Part shown: piece after piece, positions 6,998 to 14,268 of the stretch
How the letters are laid out: every line of letters begins with the position of its first letter
Numbering within the stretch: the stretch's first letter is position 1
Source: Candidatus Soleaferrea massiliensis AP7
Lineage (GTDB): Bacteria; Bacillota; Clostridia; Oscillospirales; Ruminococcaceae
Direction: 5' to 3'
DNA: 64,000 nucleotides
Assembly: GCF_000820765.1 (NCBI RefSeq)
Contig: NZ_CCYH01000005.1
Span: 1 to 64,000, forward strand
Program-made: the position numbers and the translations under genes
The notes under the pieces: model-generated
Database searches by the model: none
The model's input: only the letters and a program-made list of their open reading frames with translations
What the model was told of the DNA's origin: nothing

Positions 6998-7586
6998 GAT
7001 AGAGGCGTCCTCCGATAGCTGTTACGAAGGTACCACCTGCTTTATCAATAAAATGGATATTCGGGACGAGGTGGAACTGGCGGAAACGGAGTCCGCCTTG
7101 ACCCTTGCCAACATCAGCCTGTTGGAGCAGGAGCCGATAGAGGGAAACTTTGACTTTACCCACTACAAGGCTATCCACAAGTTCCTGTTCGACGACCTGT
7201 ATGATTGGGCGGGACAAATCCGCACCGTCAACCTGTCGAAAAAGGGAACGCAGTTTGTACCGGCAGATGAAATTGAGCAGATCGGGAACGCCATCTTTGC
7301 CCGGCTGGCGGAGGCCGACTATTTCCGGCAGGATGACTTTGACACGTTTGTGAAGAATATCACGGAGTTTTACTGCGACACCAATCTGCTTCATCCATTC
7401 CGGGAGGGTAACGGCCGGACACAGCGAGTCTTCCTCATGCAGCTGATTCGTCATGCCGGGTATACCATCGACTTCAGCAATGTGGATATGGATGAACTGA
7501 TGATTGCCACCATCCATGCGGCCAATGGAGTCACGGATTACGTGGAGCGGATTTTTAGACTGGCAATGAGAGAAAATGAAGCTTAA
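6987..7586 (+). CDS. Fic-domain AMPylating toxin
   Basis: A 199-residue Fic protein with the complete active-site motif HPFREGNGRTQR at residues 136-147: catalytic His136, the phosphate-binding GNGR and the second arginine. All residues needed for nucleotidyl transfer are present, so activity is expected when inhibition is relieved. The upstream part (HYKAIHKFLFDDLYDWAGQIRTV) gives the flap and helix bundle usual for this family. The start at 6987 (GGGAG upstream) overlaps the antitoxin gene. By analogy with VbhT and FicT, the likely targets are DNA gyrase and topoisomerase IV. The pair may act as an addiction module stabilising the element in vegetative cells. Confidence 0.93.
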   Translation: MSYEIEASSDSCYEGTTCFINKMDIRDEVELAETESALTLANISLLEQEPIEGNFDFTHYKAIHKFLFDDLYDWAGQIRTVNLSKKGTQFVPADEIEQIGNAIFARLAEADYFRQDDFDTFVKNITEFYCDTNLLHPFREGNGRTQRVFLMQLIRHAGYTIDFSNVDMDELMIATIHAANGVTDYVERIFRLAMRENEA

Positions 7587-7590
7587 AGAA

Positions 7591-7632
7591 AATGGACGGT
7601 CGGCACTTGCATGCCAATCGTCCATTTTTTCT
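7591..7632. terminator. Bidirectional terminator between fic and the SIR2 gene
   Basis: AATGGACG ... CGTCCATT (with an inner GGC/GCC pair) is followed by TTTTTT on the plus strand. Fic ends just before it and the convergent SIR2 gene ends at 7631. Confidence 0.8.
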
Positions 7633-8500
7633 ACCAATTTTGGGTACCTGAAAGTTGCTCTCTGGCTTGTTCAACTTTTTTGACTAATTCATGTAGCGAT
7701 AGAAGCAAGTCTCTATGCGTTCTATCATCATTATCATAGGATAGTACTTGTACATTACAATTTTGGAGCAAACTTTTACTAATACATTCATTAATACTTT
7801 GTTTTGAGGTGATGAAATAGTGGGGGCGACACCCTGGAAAACAAAAGTTATAATTTTCAAGAGTTAATTTAATATCAGGGTCATTAAGGCCACATCCAAT
7901 AAAAATATATGTATGAGTCAACGCTAACGAGTCCAATAATTTGTAGAAGCTGCTATATTTATACCTTGCTTCATTATACTGATGCTTAGAGAATATCATC
8001 TCATGTGGAGTATCAATCGAACCGTGAGCTTTTAAGATAATTCTATCCTGTGATCTAATAAAATTAGGAGTATCGTACTCAGAATATTTTTTTATTACCA
8101 CCGTTGAAGATGATGTGGTCTGGGCATATTGTTCATATATTTTATCTACATTTGGGGATATAACCAGTCTTGAGTCCAAATTATAAATTACTTCATGAAT
8201 CTCAGCAGGTTTATACCCGGGTCGTCTAAAACAATCATGCGCAATATTATGAAATTCATGTGTTCCTAACTTTTCCATAATAATTTCACACGCCGTAAGC
8301 ATGTCGTTCTCATCAAGCAACTGTTGTATAAAATCTTTATCTTTTTTAACGTTTTTTAATGCTTTGGATAAAAACTCTTTCCATGTGGGTGGCTTGCTGC
8401 CATCTGGAGCTTCAGAATTTGCTGAAATACCGGCACCAATGTATAAAACACATGTTCTCCGAGCAATATCCATTATTAAATCATCCGGCCATTGAATCAT
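7631..8500 (-). CDS. SIR2-like NAD-hydrolysing domain protein (candidate defence effector)
   Basis: A 289-residue stand-alone SIR2-like protein. The Rossmann motif is VLYIGAGISANS (GAGIS at 22-26). The catalytic pair typical of SIR2 NADases is present: Asn117-x-Asp119 (SPNVDKIYE) and His159 (ILKAHGSID). The strand FIGCGLNDPDI near 200-210 matches the family's G-x-G-L-x-D-P motif. There is no zinc-binding module, which separates it from protein deacetylases and places it with SIR2_2-type NADases used in anti-phage systems such as Thoeris ThsA, DSR and SIR2-HerA. It follows the ParA-like gene by two bases, with the ribosome binding site inside the ParA 3' end. Both genes are much more AT-rich than their surroundings. 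Target and trigger are not known. Confidence 0.87.
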   Translation of the reverse strand: MIQWPDDLIMDIARRTCVLYIGAGISANSEAPDGSKPPTWKEFLSKALKNVKKDKDFIQQLLDENDMLTACEIIMEKLGTHEFHNIAHDCFRRPGYKPAEIHEVIYNLDSRLVISPNVDKIYEQYAQTTSSSTVVIKKYSEYDTPNFIRSQDRIILKAHGSIDTPHEMIFSKHQYNEARYKYSSFYKLLDSLALTHTYIFIGCGLNDPDIKLTLENYNFCFPGCRPHYFITSKQSINECISKSLLQNCNVQVLSYDNDDRTHRDLLLSLHELVKKVEQAREQLSGTQNW

Positions 8501-8502
8501 CC

Positions 8503-9498
8503 TTATAACACCTCAATGTTATGGAGTGTCCTCTCCGCGACGCTTTGCATTATTCTTTTAAATTCAGCTACTTTTGAAAAATGTGAGCCAACCACACCAT
8601 CTCTAGAGGATAAAGAAAAAATTGGTTTATGTGCACTCTGTGACATAGGAATAACACTATTAAAAGTCGGTATAAATCCTAAAGAATAGTTCTGAATAGA
8701 ACAGCCTTTATTTATTGGTTCTACTATATGTTTTTTTACAGCAGTAGGGATATCATCAATAATATTTTCATACGCTTTAACTGGAATTTTTTGACCTTCG
8801 ACGGTTTTACTTGTATATTGTTGAGTAACGTATCCCAAAAAGCGAATATTAAATTCTTCTTTTAAATTTTCGATAGATGTAGGGTCTGATTTTTTTAATT
8901 TTATGACTCCATTGTTGAATTCTTCTTCCCACTTGATAATACTTGTCCCTATATTTTCAAGAGCTAGAAGACTAAAAATGTCTGGAGACATGGGCGTAAT
9001 AAAGTAATCACAAGCCAAAAGTATTGCTCGATTAATTGCTCCTAGTGATGGACCCATGTCAAAAAATATGTAGTCATAGTTATTAAATCTCGATATAGCT
9101 TCGCTAAATACGAGAGTAGTTCTTGTGCCTCTGGCCCGACCACCAGAAACATCACTCCAGTCTGATGCGAGCAAGTCTTCCATCATTGCTAAACGGGGAC
9201 TGCCAATTAATAAATCTACACCGAAATCAGAATTGCTATTAATATTTATCGCTTGTGTAAATCCTTCTCCCCTAGAAAGGGGTAACAATAAATCAGCTAT
9301 CGTGAATGCGTCACATTCATAATAGGCATCATAAAAATCCTTTTCACTAAGCAGATAAGTCGATGAATTACATTGCGGGTCGGCATCAATCAATAAAACT
9401 TTTTTATTTAGCTCCTTTGCTAAATAAGCTGATAGATTACAAACCAATGTAGTTTTACCTACGCCACCTTTATTATTAAACATAGCTATTGCTTTCAA
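8503..9498 (-). CDS. ParA/MinD-family ATPase paired with SIR2
   Basis: A 331-residue deviant-Walker ATPase. The sequence FNNKGGVGKTT (P-loop with signature Lys10 and Lys15), LIDADPQCNSS (switch I) and YIFFDMGPSLG (Walker B region) are all intact, so ATP-dependent dimerisation is expected. There is no N-terminal HTH and no ParB gene or parS-like repeats nearby, so ordinary partitioning is not well supported. Translation starts at a TTG, consistent with the family start MK.IA.FN.KGGVGKTT. It forms a tight operon with the SIR2 gene. It might act as a sensor or scaffold that activates the NADase, or retain a segregation role for the circular element. Both are inference. Confidence 0.87.
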   Translation of the reverse strand: MKAIAMFNNKGGVGKTTLVCNLSAYLAKELNKKVLLIDADPQCNSSTYLLSEKDFYDAYYECDAFTIADLLLPLSRGEGFTQAININSNSDFGVDLLIGSPRLAMMEDLLASDWSDVSGGRARGTRTTLVFSEAISRFNNYDYIFFDMGPSLGAINRAILLACDYFITPMSPDIFSLLALENIGTSIIKWEEEFNNGVIKLKKSDPTSIENLKEEFNIRFLGYVTQQYTSKTVEGQKIPVKAYENIIDDIPTAVKKHIVEPINKGCSIQNYSLGFIPTFNSVIPMSQSAHKPIFSLSSRDGVVGSHFSKVAEFKRIMQSVAERTLHNIEVL

Positions 9499-9528
9499 AA
9501 TTAATCACCGCTCATATCATTTTTTTAT

Positions 9529-9558
9529 ATTATACTCCTAATGTGTAGGAGTTTTCAA
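9529..9558 (-). promoter_or_regulatory. Promoter of the parA-SIR2 operon with operator in spacer
   Basis: On the minus strand, TTGAAA (9553-9558), an 18-bp spacer and TATAAT (9529-9534) lie about 35 bp before the TTG start. The spacer holds the inverted repeat CTCCTA/TAGGAG (9535-9540 and 9546-9551), a likely repressor site. The promoter overlaps the 3' end of the double-HTH gene, a natural candidate for the repressor. Confidence 0.6.
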
Positions 9559-10138
9559 CCCATATGAGAAATAATTGTTTAACTATTTCCCATGAAGCTC
9601 TTGACAAAATAGTTTGGTCTCCCTCCCACTTCTTCACCGTGCCGCCATGCACCCCCATACATCTGCCAAATTCATTTTGCGTCAGTCCCATCCCCTTACG
9701 AATAGCCCGTATCTGCTGACCCTGCCCCTCATACAGAAATCGGTTGTACTCGTCCAACAGGTCGGTTATATCGACTTCCAGCAGTTCCGCAATCCGGCTG
9801 AGCTTGTCAATCGGATAGCAGTCATGCTCCGGATTCTCATAATGAATATAGGTGCTCTTGTTTATCCCTGCGTAATCAGCCACATCACGCTGACGCAGGG
9901 ATTTTTTATACCGATAATACCGCAGCTTGTCCGCCACATTGGTAATCATGGACGGGTCGGGGTACTGGATATTGAACTTCTCCGCCTCGGTCAGCTTATG
10001 GGGCCGGAGGAAGCGAAAGCTGTGGACATACAGCGGAGCGAACACAAATCCGCCCTTGCTCCGCCTCGCCATGAGCCACATGTTTTTACCGATTTCACGC
10101 CAGACTTGCCAGCCGGTCGAAAAAGGAGCGCATTCCAC
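9530..10138 (-). CDS. Double helix-turn-helix XRE-type regulator at the element edge
   Basis: This protein (202 residues from the GTG at 10138) has two XRE-like HTH units: SLRQRDVADYAGINKSTYIHYEN and GLTQNEFGRCMGVHGGTVKKWEGD. They lie in a C-terminal 130-residue region behind a basic N-terminal domain (WLMARRSKGGFVFAPLYVHSFRF). The frame stays open through the right att site to an ATG at 10189 within the sigK 5' half, overlapping it in another frame, so the true start is uncertain. No strong ribosome binding site was seen for either start. Because it lies directly behind the sigK 5' half in the same direction, mother-cell transcription of the split sigK should run into it. It may regulate the parA-SIR2 promoter that overlaps its 3' end, or act in excision control. 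Confidence 0.72.
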   Translation of the reverse strand: MECAPFSTGWQVWREIGKNMWLMARRSKGGFVFAPLYVHSFRFLRPHKLTEAEKFNIQYPDPSMITNVADKLRYYRYKKSLRQRDVADYAGINKSTYIHYENPEHDCYPIDKLSRIAELLEVDITDLLDEYNRFLYEGQGQQIRAIRKGMGLTQNEFGRCMGVHGGTVKKWEGDQTILSRASWEIVKQLFLIWVENSYTLGV

Positions 10139-10161
10139 GTCTTTTTCGTCCGAAAAGGCCG

Positions 10162-10512
10162 CTAGGTGGGGGTTGCGTTTTCGATACATCTGGAAGCATA
10201 TGTTGCGAAACGGGTGCCCTTGTCGGCGTTGAAGGTGGAGACCGCCTTGATCAGCCCGATGGTGCCGATCGAAATCAGGTCATCCTGTTCTTTGACGGCC
10301 GCATAATATTTTTTGACAATATGTGCAACCAAACGCAGATTGTGCTCAATCAATTTATTTTTGGCCTGTTCATCGCCCTGTTTGATCAGCTGCAGGCATT
10401 CCTGCTCCTCCTTGGCCGTCAGCGGCTTGGGGAACGAGTTGGATCCGGAAATATGTAATGCAAAGTACAGCAGATTTCCCCATACCAGCCGGATAAGTTC
10501 TAACACAACCAA
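10162..10512 (-). CDS. sigK: RNA polymerase sigma-K factor, N-terminal half with pro-sequence (5' part of split sigK)
   Basis: This is the upstream half of sigma-K. After a hydrophobic leader of about 20-26 residues ([16 protein letters not shown]) it continues with [14 protein letters not shown] and sigma region 1.2/2 ([45 protein letters not shown]). It then crosses into the element, where it ends as ATPT and TAG. The leader aligns in length with the Bacillus pro-sequence that SpoIVFB removes at the membrane, so this sigma-K would be doubly controlled, by excision and by processing. Translation probably starts at TTG 10512 (or GTG 10506), with AAGGG upstream. After excision it joins 411-43. 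Confidence 0.93.
   Translation of the reverse strand: MVVLELIRLVWGNLLYFALHISGSNSFPKPLTAKEEQECLQLIKQGDEQAKNKLIEHNLRLVAHIVKKYYAAVKEQDDLISIGTIGLIKAVSTFNADKGTRFATYASRCIENATPT
10165..10190. other. Right attachment site (sigK 5' half / element end)
   Basis: The element side ends with GGGGGTTG (10168-10175), CG and the core TT (10178-10179). The host side from 10180 encodes CIE(N) of sigma-K on the minus strand. The circular product would carry GGGGGTTG-CG-TT-CT-CAACCCCC, an 8-bp inverted repeat exactly centred on TT. This is the usual shape of a serine-recombinase attP. Confidence 0.75.
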
Positions 10513-10806
10513 ATCACACCCTTCATTATATCGTAGTTTCGAAAACCGTCACTTTCAAGTTTATGCGTACGGCATATCCCATTAGACCTCATATTTCTGC
10601 AGATTCTTCGAAAAATCCTGTCCTTTTTCCAGGCGCGAAAGCAGGACAAGGCAGAATTGATGCTCCTTGAGTCATTTTATGATAGCAGAACTCGTCCTGT
10701 GACGATGTGCGGCAAATGCTTTGCTGCAGAATGGCCAAAGTTTTTAAACATCAGATCTGTTGTATGGATGTGATTGATAAAATTCTGACAATTATCCTGA
10801 AAAAGC
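10513..10806. other. sigK upstream region without a gene
   Basis: The sigK promoter must lie here. TATAAT is visible on the minus strand about 20 bp before the start, but no clear SigE-type -35/-10 pair was identified. A short plus-strand stretch around 10640-10770 reads like the tail of a protein containing TMCGKCFAAEW but has no start or family match. Confidence 0.35.
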
Positions 10807-10836
10807 TTGACATTTCTTCCCGGATGGTGCTATCAT
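10807..10836 (+). promoter_or_regulatory. Promoter upstream of the nitrilase-like wall protein
   Basis: TTGACA (10807-10812), an 18-bp spacer and TATCAT (10831-10836). The predicted transcript would begin about five bases before the hairpin at 10848. Confidence 0.6.
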
Positions 10837-10847
10837 GTAGCCAAAGC

Positions 10848-10891
10848 AATGGAGCTGAATCCCAGGCGGATTCGGCTCCATTCTTTTTTTA
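10848..10891 (+). terminator. Terminator-like hairpin in the leader (possible attenuator)
   Basis: AATGGAGCTGAATCC / GGATTCGGCTCCATT (15-bp stem) is followed by CTTTTTTT. It lies between a good promoter and the gene at 10927, so it either attenuates that gene or ends a tiny RNA. Confidence 0.7.
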
Positions 10892-10926
10892 TCCGAAAAT
10901 CCAAACAAGCTTAGAAAGGATGAGGA

Positions 10927-13737
10927 ATGGTGAAGGGAAAAAAGATCATATCTGCTGTGCTGACGGTCAGTATGGTGTGTTCCGCATGGCTGACGACGCA
11001 GGTCAGCGCCGAGCAGCCGGAGTTTGACATTGCGGCGGTCAACTTTGCGGCGATGTTGACCGGCGAGGATCAGCAGGCGCAGAATCTGGCATTGATGAAG
11101 GAGGACATCGCACAGGCCATTGATGCCGGGAATGACATCGTCCTGTTCCCGGAATATACGCTGACCAGCAGCCCGCAGGATGCCGTGGATGTGAGGTCTG
11201 ATGCGGGTGTGCAGGAAATTGCCGCTGTGGCAGATATCAACGACCTGTATGTTCTGTTCGGCGCCGTTATCTCGGAGGATGAGCGGTACTACTCGGCCAT
11301 GGTCATCTGTGATCCGGACGGCGATGTCGATACCTATAAAAAGATCCATCTGACCGATGAAGAGGCGGCGGAGGGCTTCAGCGCCGGAGAAGAGCCGTAT
11401 GTGCTGTCCACCGAATACGGCAGCTTTGGGTTGGCGCTGGGAAATGAGTTCGCGGACGTCGCGGAACTTGGCAAGTATTATTATGGCGCGGCCTGCAGGA
11501 TGATTCTGGTCGGCCAGTCATACGGATACGACCCATTTGAAGCGAATGGTCTGACACAAGCTCAGTATGACCTGTACACCTCGACCTATGCCTTCCTGCG
11601 GATGTATTCCCGGCCGGTCGCCGTGGCGAACCTGTTCACCAACGATGGAAATAGGATCTATTTCGGTGAGAGCCACGTCTGCACCGGCTATCAGAACGGC
11701 TGGATAGCGGGCGGAAACGACAGCCAGTCCGCGCCGGCGAAGACTGTCGAAGCGGGCATCGTATCCGCGAGTATCCCGAAAAGCGCCCGCGACACGGCAA
11801 ACGGTATGAGCGGCCGCCGGCTGAATCTGCTGGCCAACTGGTACGGCAGGCTGACCGATTATGACCTGCCGGATTACGGCGCGGACAGTCCCTACAAGGA
11901 TACGGCAAGGGTTGCGTCAGTCAACTTCAAGCCGGTCTGGGGAGACCTGGATGCGAATGTGGCGAAGATCAAGGCGCTCATGCAGTCCGCGTATGAGGAC
12001 GGCGTCGAGCTGCTGGTCTTTCCGGAGATGGCGCTGACCGGCTATGCGGTCGTCTTCCCGGAGGATTACTCCGCGGAGGAAAAGGCGCTTTACTGCGGCG
12101 ACTACATGCAGCACGTTCTGGCGCAGGTGGTGCGCGGCGATCATCCCAGCAAGGTGATCAGGGAACTCCAGCAGCTCGCGGAGTCCTACGGCATGTATGT
12201 GCTGATCGGTCTGCCGGAGCAGGATGAGATCGATCCGGACACCTATTGGAACTCGGTCGCGATTCTGGGTCCGGACCACATCCAGTCCTACCGCAAGGTC
12301 AATCTGGCCTTCCCGGAGCCGAACTGGTCCGCGTATGGCACCGAAAACGACGGCATCTTCGAAACGCCGTTCGGCTATGTCGGCGTGGCGATCTGCGCGG
12401 ACATCTACAACTATCAGGAGCTGCAGAGAACCTATTCCGAAATGGGCTGCCGCATTGTGATCAACTGCACGGCAGGCGCGGCCAACAACACGGCCGTCGA
12501 GAACGGCGGCTGGCAGCTGTCCTATCAAAACCGGCTGGAAAGCTTCATGCTGCGGGACGACAGCTTCATGATGACCTCCAACCTGGTCGGCTACGACGGA
12601 CCGAAGCTGACCGGCACGCTGAAGGACAAGCTGGCCGAGGCCGGATATACCGCGGACGACATCACCAGCAGCTGGCTTTACAGCGGAAATGCCGATCTGT
12701 ACAACCTGATCAACAGCTATGACGAGGACGCCGGCTGGTACACGAGCCTGCTGAACGGCAGGGCCTGTGTCTTTCCAGGTTCGAGCGTCAGCATGGCGCT
12801 GGACAAGTCCTCGCCGACCGGAACAAGGGTCTGGGGCAACAGCGCGGACAGCGCGGCGATCATCGATTATGACGCGGAGCTCGGCCCATATCTGGATGTG
12901 GACGGCGACGGCAGGAGTCCATATCTCAACTACACGGCGGACACCTTTGACACCTACTATCCGGCGGATTTCGATCTGTCCCAGGCGACGCTCGAAAAAT
13001 TTTACAACGAGAATGCGTATGATTACCGGCCGGACCTTTACTATCGGTGGTATTCCGCGCTGTTCTATGAGACCTACGGCTACAGCGTCGCCGACAGCAC
13101 CCTGCTCGATCAGGCAAGCGGCGTATCCGTCAGCGGAAGACTCTCCGAGACCGCAAAGCTGTCCGTGACAAAGGACAGCGCGTCCGAGACGCCGGCGATC
13201 GAGGGCTACACGCCGAAGGATGCGTGCATCTACACCATGGATCTTTCATCGGTCATCACGACGCAAGTGCTCAAGACCGATGAAAACAACACGGCGGACG
13301 GCGCAGTGGATGTCGATTACACCGGAGCGTATGCGCCCTCGTTCAGCATGCTGGATATCTCAGTTCCGGCCGGGGAAGCCGATCTGGTCATGGCATATAT
13401 GGACGGCGAAGCGTTCACGGCGGCGGACGGCCTGCTGACCATCCCGACAGACAAGCTGTCCGAGCTTCTGGTCGTGTCCTACCAGAAGGAGGACGAGCAG
13501 GTCCTGTCTGAACCGGAGCCTTCGCAGCCGACAGGCTCCGAAGATCCGTCCGGCGGCTCCAGCAGCATGGCGAGCGCCTCCGCGGGATCGGACGCAGGCG
13601 GTTCTTCCTCCCGGAACACCGGCTCCGGTCTGGTGAACACCGGCGACATGGCGCCGGTAGCGATTGCGGTGCTGCTCTTCACAGGCGCGGCCGTCACGGT
13701 CACAGTACTGAGAAGACGCCGCCGGCACGACGGATAG
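10927..13737 (+). CDS. Secreted, wall-anchored tandem carbon-nitrogen hydrolase (nitrilase-like)
   Basis: This 936-residue surface protein has a signal peptide (about residues 1-28, ending QVSA) and two nitrilase-superfamily domains. The second domain (about 325-590) has the full Glu-Lys-Cys triad: FPEMALTGY (Glu near 364), SYRKVNL (Lys near 456) and VAICADIYN (Cys near 490). The first (about 33-300) keeps Glu76 (FPEYTLT) and Lys138/139 (YKKIHL). At the cysteine position it reads GLALGNEFAD, so the nucleophile is missing. The C-terminus has a Ser/Gly-rich linker, then LVNTGD, a hydrophobic span and RRRRRHDG, a variant sortase-type anchor. The enzyme would hydrolyse an amide or nitrile outside the cell; the substrate is unknown. 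A ribosome binding site (AAAGGATGAGGA) precedes the ATG. Confidence 0.88.
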   Translation: MVKGKKIISAVLTVSMVCSAWLTTQVSAEQPEFDIAAVNFAAMLTGEDQQAQNLALMKEDIAQAIDAGNDIVLFPEYTLTSSPQDAVDVRSDAGVQEIAAVADINDLYVLFGAVISEDERYYSAMVICDPDGDVDTYKKIHLTDEEAAEGFSAGEEPYVLSTEYGSFGLALGNEFADVAELGKYYYGAACRMILVGQSYGYDPFEANGLTQAQYDLYTSTYAFLRMYSRPVAVANLFTNDGNRIYFGESHVCTGYQNGWIAGGNDSQSAPAKTVEAGIVSASIPKSARDTANGMSGRRLNLLANWYGRLTDYDLPDYGADSPYKDTARVASVNFKPVWGDLDANVAKIKALMQSAYEDGVELLVFPEMALTGYAVVFPEDYSAEEKALYCGDYMQHVLAQVVRGDHPSKVIRELQQLAESYGMYVLIGLPEQDEIDPDTYWNSVAILGPDHIQSYRKVNLAFPEPNWSAYGTENDGIFETPFGYVGVAICADIYNYQELQRTYSEMGCRIVINCTAGAANNTAVENGGWQLSYQNRLESFMLRDDSFMMTSNLVGYDGPKLTGTLKDKLAEAGYTADDITSSWLYSGNADLYNLINSYDEDAGWYTSLLNGRACVFPGSSVSMALDKSSPTGTRVWGNSADSAAIIDYDAELGPYLDVDGDGRSPYLNYTADTFDTYYPADFDLSQATLEKFYNENAYDYRPDLYYRWYSALFYETYGYSVADSTLLDQASGVSVSGRLSETAKLSVTKDSASETPAIEGYTPKDACIYTMDLSSVITTQVLKTDENNTADGAVDVDYTGAYAPSFSMLDISVPAGEADLVMAYMDGEAFTAADGLLTIPTDKLSELLVVSYQKEDEQVLSEPEPSQPTGSEDPSGGSSSMASASAGSDAGGSSSRNTGSGLVNTGDMAPVAIAVLLFTGAAVTVTVLRRRRRHDG

Positions 13738-13794
13738 GCGCGCTTTTGCACATGGGAACACTGCTTTGACGCGGTATATAAATATATCTATAAC

Positions 13795-13836
13795 AACGGC
13801 GCGGAATGCATCCTGGAATGCGTCCCGCGCCGTTTT
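13795..13836 (+). terminator. Intrinsic terminator
   Basis: AACGGCGCGG / CCGCGCCGTT hairpin with TTTTC follows the nitrilase-like gene. Confidence 0.8.
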
Positions 13837-14100
13837 CTGAGTCGTTTGGGGTTGGGGAGAACTTACTGGATGGAAGTGCGGTCTGTATCGCCGGGCGGCA
13901 TGGAGGCTGACAACGAAGCGGCAAGGCTGAACTATAGCGACCAGACACAGGTGAAGGTAAGAGCATTTGTATGCGGGGGAGTTGAGCGGATTAAAAACGA
14001 AAAAAGGTCATGCTGCGAGATGAAGATTCTTTGAACCGGAACAGATGTCCTCATCACAGAAAGAAATATCTGCGATTGCTATGAAAATTCATGGATATCA
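13837..14100. other. Intergenic region, nothing recognised
   Basis: No convincing coding sequence, repeat or RNA was seen between the terminator and the next promoter. Confidence 0.4.
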
Positions 14101-14129
14101 TTGACATCACATCTGGTATATGATACTAT
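14101..14129 (+). promoter_or_regulatory. SigA-type promoter of the CalY-like gene
   Basis: TTGACA (14101-14106), 17 bp, TACTAT (14124-14129). It is close to consensus and implies a 5' untranslated leader of about 130 bases. Confidence 0.75.
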
Positions 14130-14268
14130 ATAAATGTCCAGCATATGACGTGTTTGAAAACAATTCCGCAAAAATGTCTCTAAAAACGTCGTACTGTGGC
14201 AATCAATATTCCCATTCAACACGGCAGACCGTTAGCGGCCGGCCGAAAAACAGGTAGGAGGAGTTACA

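Larger units (their letters stand above)
412..10179. mobile_element. skin-type element interrupting sigK (9,768 bp)
   Basis: The element sits between the two halves of sigK and carries a large serine recombinase at one edge. Its ends are the inverted octamers CAACCCCC (414-421) and GGGGGTTG (10168-10175). The only dinucleotide central to both is TT (410-411 and 10178-10179). Deleting 412-10179 regenerates a continuous sigma-K frame, so the att sites are in direct orientation and suit precise excision in the mother cell. The cargo is an HUH Rep, XRE regulators, a small membrane/lipoprotein operon, an EVE-like protein, Fic/VbhA and ParA/SIR2. This resembles an integrative mobilizable element more than a phage: no capsid, tail or lysis genes are seen. 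Boundaries are inferred from the coding logic and repeat symmetry. Confidence 0.9.

Noticed and set aside
8503..9498. Plasmid partition locus
   Set aside because: No ParB-like gene or centromere-like repeats lie beside the ParA gene; the coupled partner is a SIR2-like enzyme.
13766..13794. Promoter TTGACG-17-TATAAC just after the nitrilase-like gene
   Set aside because: The expected start site would fall within the stem of the terminator at 13795-13834 and no gene follows closely, so it is probably a chance match.
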